Positions 41,859 through 50,718 of a stretch of DNA of 64,000 bases are shown here, piece by piece (the first letter of the stretch is position 1; each line of letters opens with the position of its first letter). A program made the position numbers and the translations under genes. The notes beneath the pieces are model-generated. The model did not search any database and was not told the DNA's origin. It was given only the letters and a program-made list of their open reading frames with translations. Source of the stretch: JAWWPY01 sp033854735 (GTDB lineage Bacteria > Actinomycetota > Actinomycetes > Streptosporangiales > Streptosporangiaceae). The stretch is taken from the NCBI GenBank assembly GCA_033854735.1, contig JAWWPY010000540.1, positions 1-64,000 on the forward strand, given 5' to 3'.

Positions 41859-42800
41859 ATGGCAGTGATCGAAGTCGAGAATGTGCACAAGCGATACGGC
41901 GGCACGGTCGCCGTGGACGATGTGTCATTCTCCGTCGAGGAAGCCGAGATTTTCGGGATCCTCGGCCCCAACGGCGCGGGCAAGACCACCACGGTCGAGT
42001 GCATCGACGGGCTGCGCACACCTGACCGCGGCCGGATCCGCGTGCTGGGACTCGACCCGCGCAGCGACCGTGCGGAGTTGCACCAGCAGGTCGGGGTGCA
42101 GCTCCAGGAGAGCGCACTGCCCGAGCGGATACAGGTCGGAGAGGCGCTGGAGCTGTACAGCTCCTTTTACCGGACCCCGGCGGACTGGGTGGAACTGATG
42201 TGCACCCTCGGGCTGGACAGCAAGCGGCGCACGCAGTACCGCAAGCTGTCCGGCGGCCAGAAACAGCGGCTGTCCATCGCGCTGGCCCTGGTCGGCCGGC
42301 CGCGGATCGCCATCCTCGACGAGCTCACCACCGGTCTTGACCCGCAGGCCCGGCGGGAGGTCTGGGCGCTGATCGAAGGCATCCGCGACCGGGGCGTCAC
42401 GATCGTGCTGGTGACTCACTTCATGGAGGAAGCCGAGCGGTTGTGCGACCGGGTCGCGCTCCTTGACCGGGGCCGGGTAGTGGCCGTGGACACCCCCTCG
42501 GCGCTGGCCGAGGCGGCCGATGCCGAGCAGCGCATCCGGTTCAGGCCGTCCATTCCGCTCGACGACCGGCTGCTGACCAGCCTGCCCGAGGTTACCGGCG
42601 TCACCCACCGGGGCGGTGTCGTGCTGGTAACGGGCACCGGCGAGGTGGTGAACGCGGTCACCTCAGTCCTGGCCCGTAACGGAATCGTCGCAGGCCAGCT
42701 TCGCGTGGAGCAGGCCAACCTCGAAGACGCATTCGTCGCGCTGACCGGCCACGGGCCAGCAGGTCACGACCGAGCCGGGCAAGACCAGGGAGAACTGTGA
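41859..42800 (+). CDS. ABC transporter ATPase
   Basis: A 313-residue ABC-2-type nucleotide-binding subunit with a complete set of motifs: Walker A GPNGAGKTTT (about 37-46), Q-loop VGVQLQES, signature LSGGQ (about 133-137), Walker B IAILDELT (Pro of the usual LDEPT is replaced by Leu) and switch His in VTHFMEEAE. The C-terminal 90 residues are the small domain of the drug-exporter type. ATG 41859 lies 6 nt after GGGAGGACG; the frame extends upstream without support. It heads a four-gene operon with permease, kinase and regulator, indicating export controlled by the adjacent two-component system. Confidence 0.93.
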   Translation: MAVIEVENVHKRYGGTVAVDDVSFSVEEAEIFGILGPNGAGKTTTVECIDGLRTPDRGRIRVLGLDPRSDRAELHQQVGVQLQESALPERIQVGEALELYSSFYRTPADWVELMCTLGLDSKRRTQYRKLSGGQKQRLSIALALVGRPRIAILDELTTGLDPQARREVWALIEGIRDRGVTIVLVTHFMEEAERLCDRVALLDRGRVVAVDTPSALAEAADAEQRIRFRPSIPLDDRLLTSLPEVTGVTHRGGVVLVTGTGEVVNAVTSVLARNGIVAGQLRVEQANLEDAFVALTGHGPAGHDRAGQDQGEL

Positions 42801-43579
42801 TGCTGACCACCGCCGAGGCGATTCCCGCGGCCGCGCCGAGATCCGCGCTGCGCCGTCTGACCCTCACCGAGGCCAAGCTGTTCGTCAGGGAACGCGCCGG
42901 GATCATCTGGGGGATCGGATTCCCCCTCATCCTCCTCGTCATCTTCGGCAACATCCCGTCCTTCCGCCAGCCGAGCAAAGACCTGGGCGGTCTCACGTAC
43001 CTCGAGGCGTACGTGCCTATCCTGATCGCCTTCGTGATCGCCATCCTGTCGATCAGCGCGATGCCCGCCATCCTCGCCGGATACCGCGAACGAGGAGTCC
43101 TGCGCCGGATGGCCACGACGCCGGTCGGGCCGTCCCGGGTGCTGGCCGCGCAGCTGATAATGAACCTGGTGCTGGCGGTGGGCACGCTGATCCTGATCCT
43201 GGGCGTGGCGTGGCTCGCCTTCGGCGTCAGGCTGCCCCGTCAGCCGGGCGGGTTCGCGATCGCGGCAGTCTTCACCCTGGCCGCGCTGCTGGCTCTGGGG
43301 CTGTTCGTCGCGGCGGTGGCGCCGAGCGGGCGCGGCGCCAACGCCATCGGCGCGCTGCTGTTCTTCCCGATGATGTTCTTCGCCGGCCTGTGGCTGCCAC
43401 GCGCGGCCATGCCGCCCGCACTGCGCGACATCAGTGACTTCACCCCGCTCGGCGCCGCGGTCCAGGCGCTGCAGGATTCGGCCCAGGGACACTGGCCGCA
43501 CCCGCTCGACCTGGCCGTCATGGCCTGCTACGCGCTGGTGTTCGGGGTGGCCGCGGCTAGATTGTTTCGATGGGAGTAG
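42800..43579 (+). CDS. ABC-2 type transporter permease
   Basis: A 259-residue exporter membrane subunit with about six helices: near residues 35-52, 72-92, 117-140, 148-168, 182-200 and 230-250. The ABC-2 conserved region YRERGVLRRMATTPVGPSRVLAAQL lies at about 96-120, and FFAGLWLPRAAMPPALRDISDFTPLG near 195-220. ATG 42800 is preferred because the ribosome site GGGAG is 8 nt away; GTG 42797 immediately upstream is also possible. The ATPase stop TGA overlaps this start. It probably forms a homodimer with two copies of the preceding ATPase. Confidence 0.9.
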   Translation: MLTTAEAIPAAAPRSALRRLTLTEAKLFVRERAGIIWGIGFPLILLVIFGNIPSFRQPSKDLGGLTYLEAYVPILIAFVIAILSISAMPAILAGYRERGVLRRMATTPVGPSRVLAAQLIMNLVLAVGTLILILGVAWLAFGVRLPRQPGGFAIAAVFTLAALLALGLFVAAVAPSGRGANAIGALLFFPMMFFAGLWLPRAAMPPALRDISDFTPLGAAVQALQDSAQGHWPHPLDLAVMACYALVFGVAAARLFRWE

Positions 43580-43597
43580 TGGACGGGAGAGGCAGCC

Positions 43598-45016
43598 ATG
43601 AACATGCCGGAGCCGGATAGCCGGCTGGAGGCGTGGGAACGGTGGGAGCGCCCGGCGATCGCGGCCCTGCCGTACCTGATGCTGACGATCACGGTGATCG
43701 TGACCTTCCTCGTCTTCACCGGGTCCGACGGGTCACTGCTCATCGACATGGGGGGGGTAGGGCTGGCGGCTGGGCTGCTGGTCACCTTCACCCTGTGGCG
43801 GGCCGTGCGCGAGCGGCCGCGGCTCATGGCTGTCTACTTCACCGTCCTGGTCACCGTGATGGCCGTGCTGGTGATCCGGATCCCGTGGTTCGGCTTCTTC
43901 ACCTTCACCGGATACTTCTACGCGTACTACCTTCCCCTCGGGTGGCAGCGGCTGCTGGGCGTAGGCGCGGTGGCCTTGGTCACGGGCACGTCGCAGAACG
44001 GCGGGCTGCCGCGGCACACTCCGATCGCGATCACCATCTGGGTCGTCATCGTCAGCGTCAACCTGCTCGTGGCCGAAGGTCTGACCTGGTTCAGCTCGGT
44101 CAGCAGCGAGCAGAACGACCGGCGCAAGCTACTCGTCACCGAGCTCAGCGAGGCCAACCGGAAGCTCACCGCGTCGCTGGAGGAGAACGCGGGCCTGCAC
44201 GTACAGTTGCTGGCGCAGGCCAGGGAGGCCGGTGTGCTGGACGAGCGGCAAAGGATGGCCCGCGAAATCCACGACACCCTGGCCCAGGGACTGACCGGGA
44301 TCATCACCCAGCTGGAGGCGGCCGGGCAGGCCGGGAAATCCGCGGAGCAATGGCGCCATCACTTCGACTCCGCGAACAGGCTGGCGCGCGAAAGCCTGTC
44401 GGAAGCCCGGCGATCGGTGCACGCCCTGCAGCCGGAGCCGCTGGAAATGGCGCGGCTGCCCGATGCGCTGGCCGAGGTGGCCGACCGCTGGTCGGCCCGC
44501 AGCGGCGTGGCCGTCCAGGTCACCACGACGGGGAGGGCCCAGCCGATGCGCCCGGAGATCGAGGTCGCGCTGCTCCGGACCGCGCAGGAGGCGCTGGCCA
44601 ACGTGGCCAGGCACGCCCGCGCGAGCCGGGTCGGGCTGACCCTGTCCTACATGGACGATGAGATCGCCCTCGACATCCGCGACGACGGTGTCGGTTTCGA
44701 GCCGTCTGGCGCGGGCGGCCTGGACGGCGCGGCGCCTGGTCACGCACCGGCCGTCGGTGGTCAGGGAGCGATTCCCACTGAGAGTGGGCCGGTTCCCGGC
44801 GAGGGCGGATCGGTTCCCGTTGAGTGGGGGCCAGAACGCGGCGGGCGCAGGTCGCTGAACGGGAGCGCGGGGCATCGCGGTGAGGGTTTCGGGCTCACGG
44901 CCATGCGCCAGCGGGTCGAGGGCCTGGCCGGGACGCTGGAGATCGAGTCGGAGATCGGCACGGGCACGGCGATCTCGGCGAGCGTGCCCGCCATCCCGGC
45001 CGCGGCGGGCCAGTGA
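43598..45016 (+). CDS. Sensor histidine kinase, DesK/NarX-like (HisKA_3)
   Basis: A 472-residue membrane kinase. Five to six helices fill residues 20-170. A coiled-coil linker (about 175-210) leads to the HisKA_3 H-box RMAREIHDTLAQGLTGI, His near 223, and the ATP domain: ALLRTAQEALANVARHARAS (N-box) near 325 and DDGVGF (G1) near 363. Between G1 and the next Gly motif (GFGLTAMRQRVEGLAG) lies an insertion of about 60 residues made of imperfect repeats (GPVPGEGGSVPVEWGP). It sits in the ATP lid. It transfers phosphate to the overlapping response regulator and probably senses a substrate of the ABC exporter. Confidence 0.92.
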   Translation: MNMPEPDSRLEAWERWERPAIAALPYLMLTITVIVTFLVFTGSDGSLLIDMGGVGLAAGLLVTFTLWRAVRERPRLMAVYFTVLVTVMAVLVIRIPWFGFFTFTGYFYAYYLPLGWQRLLGVGAVALVTGTSQNGGLPRHTPIAITIWVVIVSVNLLVAEGLTWFSSVSSEQNDRRKLLVTELSEANRKLTASLEENAGLHVQLLAQAREAGVLDERQRMAREIHDTLAQGLTGIITQLEAAGQAGKSAEQWRHHFDSANRLARESLSEARRSVHALQPEPLEMARLPDALAEVADRWSARSGVAVQVTTTGRAQPMRPEIEVALLRTAQEALANVARHARASRVGLTLSYMDDEIALDIRDDGVGFEPSGAGGLDGAAPGHAPAVGGQGAIPTESGPVPGEGGSVPVEWGPERGGRRSLNGSAGHRGEGFGLTAMRQRVEGLAGTLEIESEIGTGTAISASVPAIPAAAGQ

Positions 45017-45720
45017 GCGAGCCGAGGCGCCATGGGCAGCCCGGCCAGCAGGGCGAGGCCGTCGGCGCCGCGAGCCCGATCCGGCTGCTGATCGTTGACG
45101 ATCATCCAGTGGTACGCGACGGGCTGAGCGGGATGTTCCGCGGGGATCCGGATTTCGAGGTGGTCGGCGAGGCTGCCGACGGCGCCGAGGCGGTCGCCAG
45201 GACCCAGGCGCTCCAGCCCGACGTGGTGTTGATGGACCTGCGGATGCCCCGGATGGACGGGGTGAGCGCCATCGCCGAACTGGCGAAGCGGGGCGTGGGG
45301 GCCCGGGTGCTCGTACTGACGACCTACGACACCGACAGTGACGTGGTTCCCGCGATCGAGGCTGGCGCCACGGGCTACCTGCTGAAGGATTCCCCGCGCG
45401 ATGAACTGCTGCGAGCGGTCCGGGCCGCCGCCCGCGGCGAATCCGTGCTCTCGCCCGCGGTGGCGACCCGGCTGCTCGGCCAGGTCCGTGGCCAGGCCCG
45501 TGGCCCGGCCCAGGTGCCGCTCAGCCAGCGGGAGATCGAGGTACTGGAGATAATCGCGCGTGGCGCCACCAACCGCGAGACGGCGGCCAAGCTGTTCATC
45601 AGCGAGGCCACCGTCAAGACCCACCTCCTGCATAGTTACGCCAAGCTCGGCGTGAGCGATCGCGCGGCTGCCGTCGCCGAGGCGTTCCGCCGGGGCCTGC
45701 TGACCGCCGAGAGTCGCTGA
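45013..45720 (+). CDS. NarL/FixJ-family response regulator
   Basis: A 235-residue two-component regulator. The receiver domain starts at IRLLIVDDHPVVRDGL near residue 23; the acceptor Asp is in DVVLMDLRMPRMDG near 73, followed by VLTTYDTD and the Lys in GYLLKDSP near 125. The LuxR-type helix-turn-helix is PLSQREIEVLEIIARGATNRE and AAKLFISEATVKTHL near 170-210. GTG 45013 overlaps the kinase stop (GTGA). It ends the ABC-kinase-regulator operon and should activate that operon. The first 20 residues are a Gln/Gly-rich lead without function. Confidence 0.95.
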   Translation: MSEPRRHGQPGQQGEAVGAASPIRLLIVDDHPVVRDGLSGMFRGDPDFEVVGEAADGAEAVARTQALQPDVVLMDLRMPRMDGVSAIAELAKRGVGARVLVLTTYDTDSDVVPAIEAGATGYLLKDSPRDELLRAVRAAARGESVLSPAVATRLLGQVRGQARGPAQVPLSQREIEVLEIIARGATNRETAAKLFISEATVKTHLLHSYAKLGVSDRAAAVAEAFRRGLLTAESR

Positions 45721-45741
45721 GCCGGGCCGGTGGCCGCTGGG

Positions 45742-48363
45742 TCAGCCGGCCTTGAAGGCCGCGATTCCCGACGCCCAGTACATTGCGGTGGGGAAGGTCG
45801 CGCTGATCGCCTGGGAAGACGGTGAGCCGAGGACCTGGAAGCCGGTCACAACGCTGGCCACCGAGGCACCGGTGGTCTGCTGGGGCTGAGCGGTGAAGCC
45901 GCCGCCGACGGTCATCGCCTCGGTATTGGCGTGACCGGCGACGAAGCCCACCAGGACTTCGTTCGCGGCCCCCGGCGTGACCAGGCCGGAGCTGGCTGAC
46001 GTGCTGGTATTCGACGTACCGGTCAGGACGTCCAGCGGGCTGGTCTTGGCCACGCCGGCGAACTCCTGGACCTCGACGGCGGTGTTGGCCGCGGTCCCCA
46101 GGTGCACGGTCACGGTCGTGGCCGAGCCCGCGTTGGGTGAGTACCACATCTCGCCGTCGGAGTTGTGGCCGGAGACGTCGTAAGCGCCGATCCGGGTCCA
46201 GGTGTTGCCCGCCGTGTCGGTGACCGAGGTGATGTGGTTGGTGGCACCGGTGTAGACGCTGGCGGACAGCACGAGCAGGTTCCCTGGGGTGCTGGCCTTC
46301 GGCAGGGTGACCGTGGCGGTGGTCGAGCCCGCCGCCTGCACCAGGGTCGGGGCGGTCGCCGTCGGCGTAGTCACGTTCGCCGGTGAGCTGGCCGCGGAGA
46401 CGTTGCCGACGGCGTCGCGGGCGTCCACGGTGTAGGAGTAGCTGGTGCCTGGGCTGGCCGAGCTGTCCACGTAGGTGGTGGTGCTGCCGGAGACAGCGCC
46501 GAGGGCGGTCCCGTTGCGGAAAATGTCGTAACTGGCGACACCGTTGGCGTCGCTGGAGGCGGTCCAGGAGAGGTTGACCGTGGTGGGCGACGTGGCCGTG
46601 GCGGTCAGGTTGGCCGGGACCGACGGCGCGGTGGTGTCGACCGTCCAGCTGCTGGTGGCCGGGGTCGGGTCGGTGGTCCCGTTGGCCGTGGCCGCGACGC
46701 TGAAGGTGTGCCCGCCGTCGGCCAGGCCGGAGTAGGTGGCCGGGCTGGTGCAGGCGGTGGCCGGCGCTCCGTCCAGGCTGCAGGCGAAGGTCGCGCCCGA
46801 GGCGGTGGAGTGGAACGTGAAGGTCGCGGTGGTGACGCCGGTGGGTGAGGTCGGGGCCGTGTCGATCACGGTATCGACGCCCGAGCCGCCCGAGCCGAAG
46901 CTGTAGGTCTGGGTGTCGAAGGTGTGGCCGTTCTCATCGGTCGGTGTGACCGTGACGGTGGACCCGGCCACGGTGACCTTCAGGAAGTTGAACACCTGGC
47001 TGGCCGAGAGGGGCACCGGCGTGCCCGTGCCGCAGGCGTAGCCCTTGAGCTTGGTCGGCGACCAGCCGATCGCGTAGGCCACGGGGCTACCGCAGAGCGT
47101 GACCGGCTCCAGCGTGGCCCCTCCGCCGCCGGTGACGTAGGTGACCGGCATGCCGGGGGCGCTGGGGTTGTTCCGCTGGTAGATGTGGGCGTGCCCGTTG
47201 AATACGATCTTGACGCCGTTCTGGCCGAGCATGCTCTCGATGCTCGAGGTGGCCCCGGGCTGGACGGAGGTCATGAAGGTGTCGGAGGTCTGCGTCGAGT
47301 TGGCCGAGTACCAGGGGTAGTGCATGAAGGCGAACTTCGTGACGCCCGGGTTCGCCTGCAGGTCGGCCAGCAGCCACTGGTATTCGGGCGAGCCCGGCGC
47401 GAAGTGGTTGGCATAATCCTGGCCGTACGGCGTGGAACTTCCGCCGTTGCTGTCGCCCCAGGCGGAGTCGAGGACGTAGAACCGGGCTGTGCCCGCGTTG
47501 AAGGCGTACCACTCGTCGCCGTAGTTGGCGGTGGTGCCGCCGCAGCAGTTGTACACGCCGTTCGCGTATCTACCGCCGGAACTGGAGACCGCTTGGTCCT
47601 CGGTCCAGGTGGTGATGTCGGTGTGCGAGGTGCCGCTCAGGCCGTGGTTGCCAACTGCCGAGAACAGCGGGATGCTGCTGCCGGCCACCGTCCAGAAGCT
47701 CGGGCCGAAGATGGCGCTAGTGTCCGCGCCGGTCTGCTGCAGGTCGCCGTAGTTGGTCTGGCTCCCCGATGGGTACCCGTTGTCGCCGACCGTCATGGCG
47801 AACCGGGCTCCGCTGGCCGCGATCTGAGCGTCCAGGTTGGCCTGGTCCGGGTTCCCGTTGGAGTACGCCTGCCCCCAGTCACCCATGACGTCGAAGCTGA
47901 ACGGGGTAGTGTCGCCGGCCGCGACCTGGGTGGTGAACTGAGGCGACGGGTTGCCCGCCAGCAGGTCGGTGCCGGCCAGCAGTGGCCGGTAGCAGTAGCT
48001 GCCCTGGGCCGGCAGCGGCAGCGCCGCCTTCCACTGGTACTCCTTGACCGACCCCACCGTGATCGACGCCGCGTTGCGCACAGCGGTCATGGTGTTCGGC
48101 AGCGTGCAGGTGCCGCCGGTAACCGGGCCCCACTGGAGTGAGCCGGTGGTGGCCGATTGATCGGTCGCCCAGTTCACGTTCACGTGCAGGGTGACCAGAT
48201 CGGTCAGATACGGAGCCCGGGTGAGGTGCGCGTTGAACGCAACCCCCGCCTGGGCCGCCGGCGCGGCCGCCACGGCGGTCGCGATGAAAATTACAGCCGC
48301 CAACCCTCCGGCCAGCCGACCCCGCCCCAGTGACAAACGCTTGAAGACACCCTGAACAGCCAT
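45742..48363 (-). CDS. Secreted metallophosphoesterase with Fn3 domains
   Basis: An 873-residue exported enzyme. Signal peptide about 1-40 (ends AQAG). A purple-acid-phosphatase-like N-terminal beta domain runs to about 130. The metallophosphatase domain follows: FDVMGDWGQ near 163, TVGDNGYPSG near 195, AVGNHG near 240, FMHYPWY near 345 and NGHAHIYQR near 393, which supply the two-metal site. Then a bacterial Ig-like region, a fibronectin type III domain (PANLTATATSPTTVNLSWTAS near 585), and a C-terminal beta-sandwich. ATG 48363 follows a run of G. It is secreted and probably releases phosphate from organic esters. It converges with the response regulator gene 21 bp away. Confidence 0.92.
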   Translation of the reverse strand: MAVQGVFKRLSLGRGRLAGGLAAVIFIATAVAAAPAAQAGVAFNAHLTRAPYLTDLVTLHVNVNWATDQSATTGSLQWGPVTGGTCTLPNTMTAVRNAASITVGSVKEYQWKAALPLPAQGSYCYRPLLAGTDLLAGNPSPQFTTQVAAGDTTPFSFDVMGDWGQAYSNGNPDQANLDAQIAASGARFAMTVGDNGYPSGSQTNYGDLQQTGADTSAIFGPSFWTVAGSSIPLFSAVGNHGLSGTSHTDITTWTEDQAVSSSGGRYANGVYNCCGGTTANYGDEWYAFNAGTARFYVLDSAWGDSNGGSSTPYGQDYANHFAPGSPEYQWLLADLQANPGVTKFAFMHYPWYSANSTQTSDTFMTSVQPGATSSIESMLGQNGVKIVFNGHAHIYQRNNPSAPGMPVTYVTGGGGATLEPVTLCGSPVAYAIGWSPTKLKGYACGTGTPVPLSASQVFNFLKVTVAGSTVTVTPTDENGHTFDTQTYSFGSGGSGVDTVIDTAPTSPTGVTTATFTFHSTASGATFACSLDGAPATACTSPATYSGLADGGHTFSVAATANGTTDPTPATSSWTVDTTAPSVPANLTATATSPTTVNLSWTASSDANGVASYDIFRNGTALGAVSGSTTTYVDSSASPGTSYSYTVDARDAVGNVSAASSPANVTTPTATAPTLVQAAGSTTATVTLPKASTPGNLLVLSASVYTGATNHITSVTDTAGNTWTRIGAYDVSGHNSDGEMWYSPNAGSATTVTVHLGTAANTAVEVQEFAGVAKTSPLDVLTGTSNTSTSASSGLVTPGAANEVLVGFVAGHANTEAMTVGGGFTAQPQQTTGASVASVVTGFQVLGSPSSQAISATFPTAMYWASGIAAFKAG

Positions 48364-48594
48364 CTTGCCCCCCCGCTCCCGCATCCGGGAGACAAAATAG
48401 CGTAAACGCGCAGTTAACGAAAGACAAAGAGCACACAAAGCTGCGGAATCGTCATCTGCGGCCGCCGTGATTCGCCCAAATCACCTAAATACTCCTGAGC
48501 TGGAGCCGGAATTGCTCAAAGCTGAGCAGCACGGAACCCGGTCAGCCGCGGGGGTTCAGGCGTGGACCACCGCTCCCGGGGCCCGTCAGAACCG

Positions 48595-49443
48595 TCAGAA
48601 GTCGAGGCCCAGCGTGAAGGATGGCTTGGGCGTGGTCGTGGGCAGCCGGTGCTCGTCGGCGAGCCGGCGGATCGCCGTGCCCGTGGCGAGGAACTCGGTG
48701 GCGTGCTCGCCCCACACGTGGTTGGAGACGGCCACGTTCACGCCGACGATCCCCGAGGCCCGCGCGTCGGTCGCCTCCGCCTGCATCCGGGCCAGCGCCA
48801 GTTCCCTGGCCTCGTAGATGCCCTGGGTGAACTGGATCATCTCCTGGTTCTGGCCCGCCTGCCGCAGCGCCTGCATAACCGACTGGTGCGCGATGTGGTA
48901 GACGCAGGTGCCGAGCACGAACGCCACCGGCACCGCGCCCCCGGCGAGCAGGCGGAAGAAGTCCTGAGCGGACAGGTCCGAGGTGAAGGCCCGGCCGTCG
49001 GGAGCCTTGTGTGCGCCCTCACCGGTCAGCGCCCGGACCGCGGTGCCGGTGGCCACGAACTCCAGGACGTCCTGCCCCCAGGCGTACATCTGCATCCGCA
49101 GTTCGACCCCGACGATGCCATCGGCGCCGAGGTGGTCGGCCTCCGAGCGCATCCGGGCCATGGCCAGTTCCCGTGCGTTGTACATGGCCTGGGTGAGCCG
49201 GTCCAGTTCGGTGTTCTGGTTCCAGCGGCCCATTTGCAGGCCAATGTGGTAAATCGATGATCCGATCACGAATCCCAGCGGCTCGAACCCGGCCTCGCCC
49301 AGGAGCACGTATTCGGATACGGACAGGTCCGAGGTGAAGACCCCGCCGGGGGCGGCGCCGGCCGTCTGGGCCAGGCGGCCGTCCGCTGCCGACGGCTCCC
49401 AGTTCCCAGCGGGCTGCGGCGTGCTACTCCCGAACAGGGGCAT
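48595..49443 (-). CDS. Double YbjQ (UPF0145/heavy-metal-binding fold) protein
   Basis: A 282-residue protein made of two copies of the YbjQ fold. Copy one is about residues 20-135 (FTSDLSVSEYVLLGEAGFEPLGFVIGSSIYHIG, DGIVGVELRMQMYAWGQDVLEFVATGTAV in parts); copy two is about 140-260 with parallel phrases (FTSDLSAQDFFRLLAGG, ASGIVGVNVAVSNHVWG, FLATGTAIR). Single-domain YbjQ proteins form pentamers; the duplication is a known actinobacterial variant. ATG 49443 follows GGAGG by 5 nt. No signal peptide. Function unknown; no obvious metal ligands, so the name is historical. Confidence 0.88.
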   Translation of the reverse strand: MPLFGSSTPQPAGNWEPSAADGRLAQTAGAAPGGVFTSDLSVSEYVLLGEAGFEPLGFVIGSSIYHIGLQMGRWNQNTELDRLTQAMYNARELAMARMRSEADHLGADGIVGVELRMQMYAWGQDVLEFVATGTAVRALTGEGAHKAPDGRAFTSDLSAQDFFRLLAGGAVPVAFVLGTCVYHIAHQSVMQALRQAGQNQEMIQFTQGIYEARELALARMQAEATDARASGIVGVNVAVSNHVWGEHATEFLATGTAIRRLADEHRLPTTTPKPSFTLGLDF

Positions 49444-49544
49444 CTCGACCTCCGGTAACGGGCTCCGCGTCGCCGGAGCCACGACCATTCAGCGTATCGG
49501 CCGACGACGCCGCTCACGGTTTCGGATACCGCGGAGGGTCCTGT

Positions 49545-49654
49545 TTAGCCTTCTTCCACGGGAACGCGTATCCAGTCGCCGTCCCGGTAGTGGGCGCCGC
49601 AGGTTTTACCGCGCGCTGGCAGATGATCCACATTGTCTCGCCCGTGTCGTCCAT
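49545..49654 (-). pseudogene. Small Cys-motif protein with a frameshift
   Basis: From ATG 49654 the frame reads MDDTGETMWIICQR and then continues in another frame as GKTCGAHYRDGDWIRVPVEEG to TAA 49545. Adding one T at CGCGCGG (near 49610) would give CQRCGKTCGAHYRDGDW, a sensible small zinc-ribbon-like protein of about 36 residues. As written, the first frame ends at 49514 with an unconvincing tail. It is either a real one-base deletion or a sequencing error. Both halves look coding; the function is unknown. Confidence 0.45.
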
Positions 49655-49867
49655 GCCGCGAGCCTAGACGTGCTGCCCGCTGCCAGGCCGCCCGCCAGCC
49701 GGAGCCACGGGCACCTGGCCGGGTAGGTCGGCCCAGCTTCGGCCTCACGCCCCCGGCGACGGCCCCGTTCGCCTGCTACTGGGTTCCGGTGCTGGTCAAG
49801 GGCGCAGTGAGGGGTCCACGCACTAGTTCAAAGCCAAGTGACTGCCGAGGTGGCGGGCCGGAGCTGG

Positions 49868-50416
49868 TCATGACCAGCTCCGGTAAAGCTGGAAGTCGCC
49901 TTCCCGCAGTGCCAGCGTCTTATCCCAGTCGTCCCTTTGCGCAGTCACGCCATACTCGGTGATGCACGCGCGGACGACGCTCTCCAGCGATACACGGCCG
50001 GTGGGATTGTGCGCCTTCTGGGACAGTACGGCGTCGTCCGCTAACTGAGTGTGCCCAAGGTGCGCATGAGGGCCCGTGGCAATCGGTGTAGTGGGGTGCC
50101 AGTGGTAGGACCAGACCAACTCACCGCTTGCCGTCTGCATCTCGTAGGCATATGAACGCGTGCTCACTCGCCACGGCGGCCTATCAGGCTCATTGGTGCG
50201 CACGATCTCATAGTGCATCGCGATCCGCAGCATGAGCGTAGGTCGGCGCTTCAGTTTGACGGGCTGGTCGTTGTTCACCGTTAACGCATGGACCCGTCCG
50301 ATCCCGCCCCAGCCGTCGTGCGACAGAATGATCTTCGCCTTGGCCACGCAGGAGATCGTGTCCTTCAGGGGGTCGAGGAACGCATCGACCGCCTCCCGCG
50401 GATCCCTACCGGGCAA
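49868..50416 (-). CDS. Hypothetical protein, possible TumE-like toxin-type gene
   Basis: A 182-residue protein I do not recognise with confidence. It is beta-rich, with SHDGWGGIGRVHALTVNNDQPVKLKRRPTLMLRIAMHYEIV (parts: GRVHALTV, KLKRRPTLMLRI) and a conserved-looking LVWSYHWHPTTPIATGPHAHLGHTQ segment with paired His. The start TTG 50416 overlaps the small upstream gene by 11 nt, and no better start is seen. It lies in a lower-GC patch (49.9-51.0 kb) with rarer codons than its neighbours, suggesting recent acquisition. The small-plus-larger gene pair resembles a toxin-antitoxin layout, but this is only inference. Confidence 0.6.
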   Translation of the reverse strand: MPGRDPREAVDAFLDPLKDTISCVAKAKIILSHDGWGGIGRVHALTVNNDQPVKLKRRPTLMLRIAMHYEIVRTNEPDRPPWRVSTRSYAYEMQTASGELVWSYHWHPTTPIATGPHAHLGHTQLADDAVLSQKAHNPTGRVSLESVVRACITEYGVTAQRDDWDKTLALREGDFQLYRSWS

Positions 50417-50606
50417 AGGGGATCAGCATGGCGACCCTAGTGATCGTCGGATCGTCGGATCCTTCGTAGTCCCCGGCGTCCCACTTGGCCAGGAACTCCT
50501 GCCCTGAAATACCTAGGACTTCGCGGGCCGCGCCGTCGAGCATCGCCCGGCCCTCTTCCTCGGTGGCCTCCACGACCTCCACCGTATGTGACTGTGTGTC
50601 AGGCAT
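50406..50606 (-). CDS. Small hypothetical protein, partner of the downstream gene
   Basis: A 66-residue acidic protein: VEVVEATEEEGRAMLDGAAREVL, then GISGQEFLAKWDAGDYEGSDDPTITRVAMLIPF. The pattern (GISGQEFLxKWDxGDY) is that of short helical antitoxin-like or adaptor proteins I have seen beside unknown genes. ATG 50606 follows GGAAGGTGGG. The stop overlaps the next gene by 11 nt. An AT-rich stretch (50640-50720) upstream probably carries the promoter of the pair. Function unknown. Confidence 0.65.
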   Translation of the reverse strand: MPDTQSHTVEVVEATEEEGRAMLDGAAREVLGISGQEFLAKWDAGDYEGSDDPTITRVAMLIPFAR

Positions 50607-50718
50607 CGGGGCCCACCTTCCCTTGTGCCTAGGTACTTCAGTTACTCCAAGTGATCTCACACTAGCTATACGTGTATAACATTTTCAGAGAACCACCCAG
50701 GTCCGCGTATGTCTAGTC

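Noticed and set aside
41859..45720. Lantibiotic or bacteriocin immunity system from ABC + two-component genes
   Set aside because: No precursor peptide or modification enzyme is nearby; a general exporter-sensor module is enough.
45725..45751. GGCCGG/CCGGCC pairing between the response regulator and metallophosphoesterase genes
   Set aside because: Arms are only six bases with a 15-base gap, expected by chance at this GC content.
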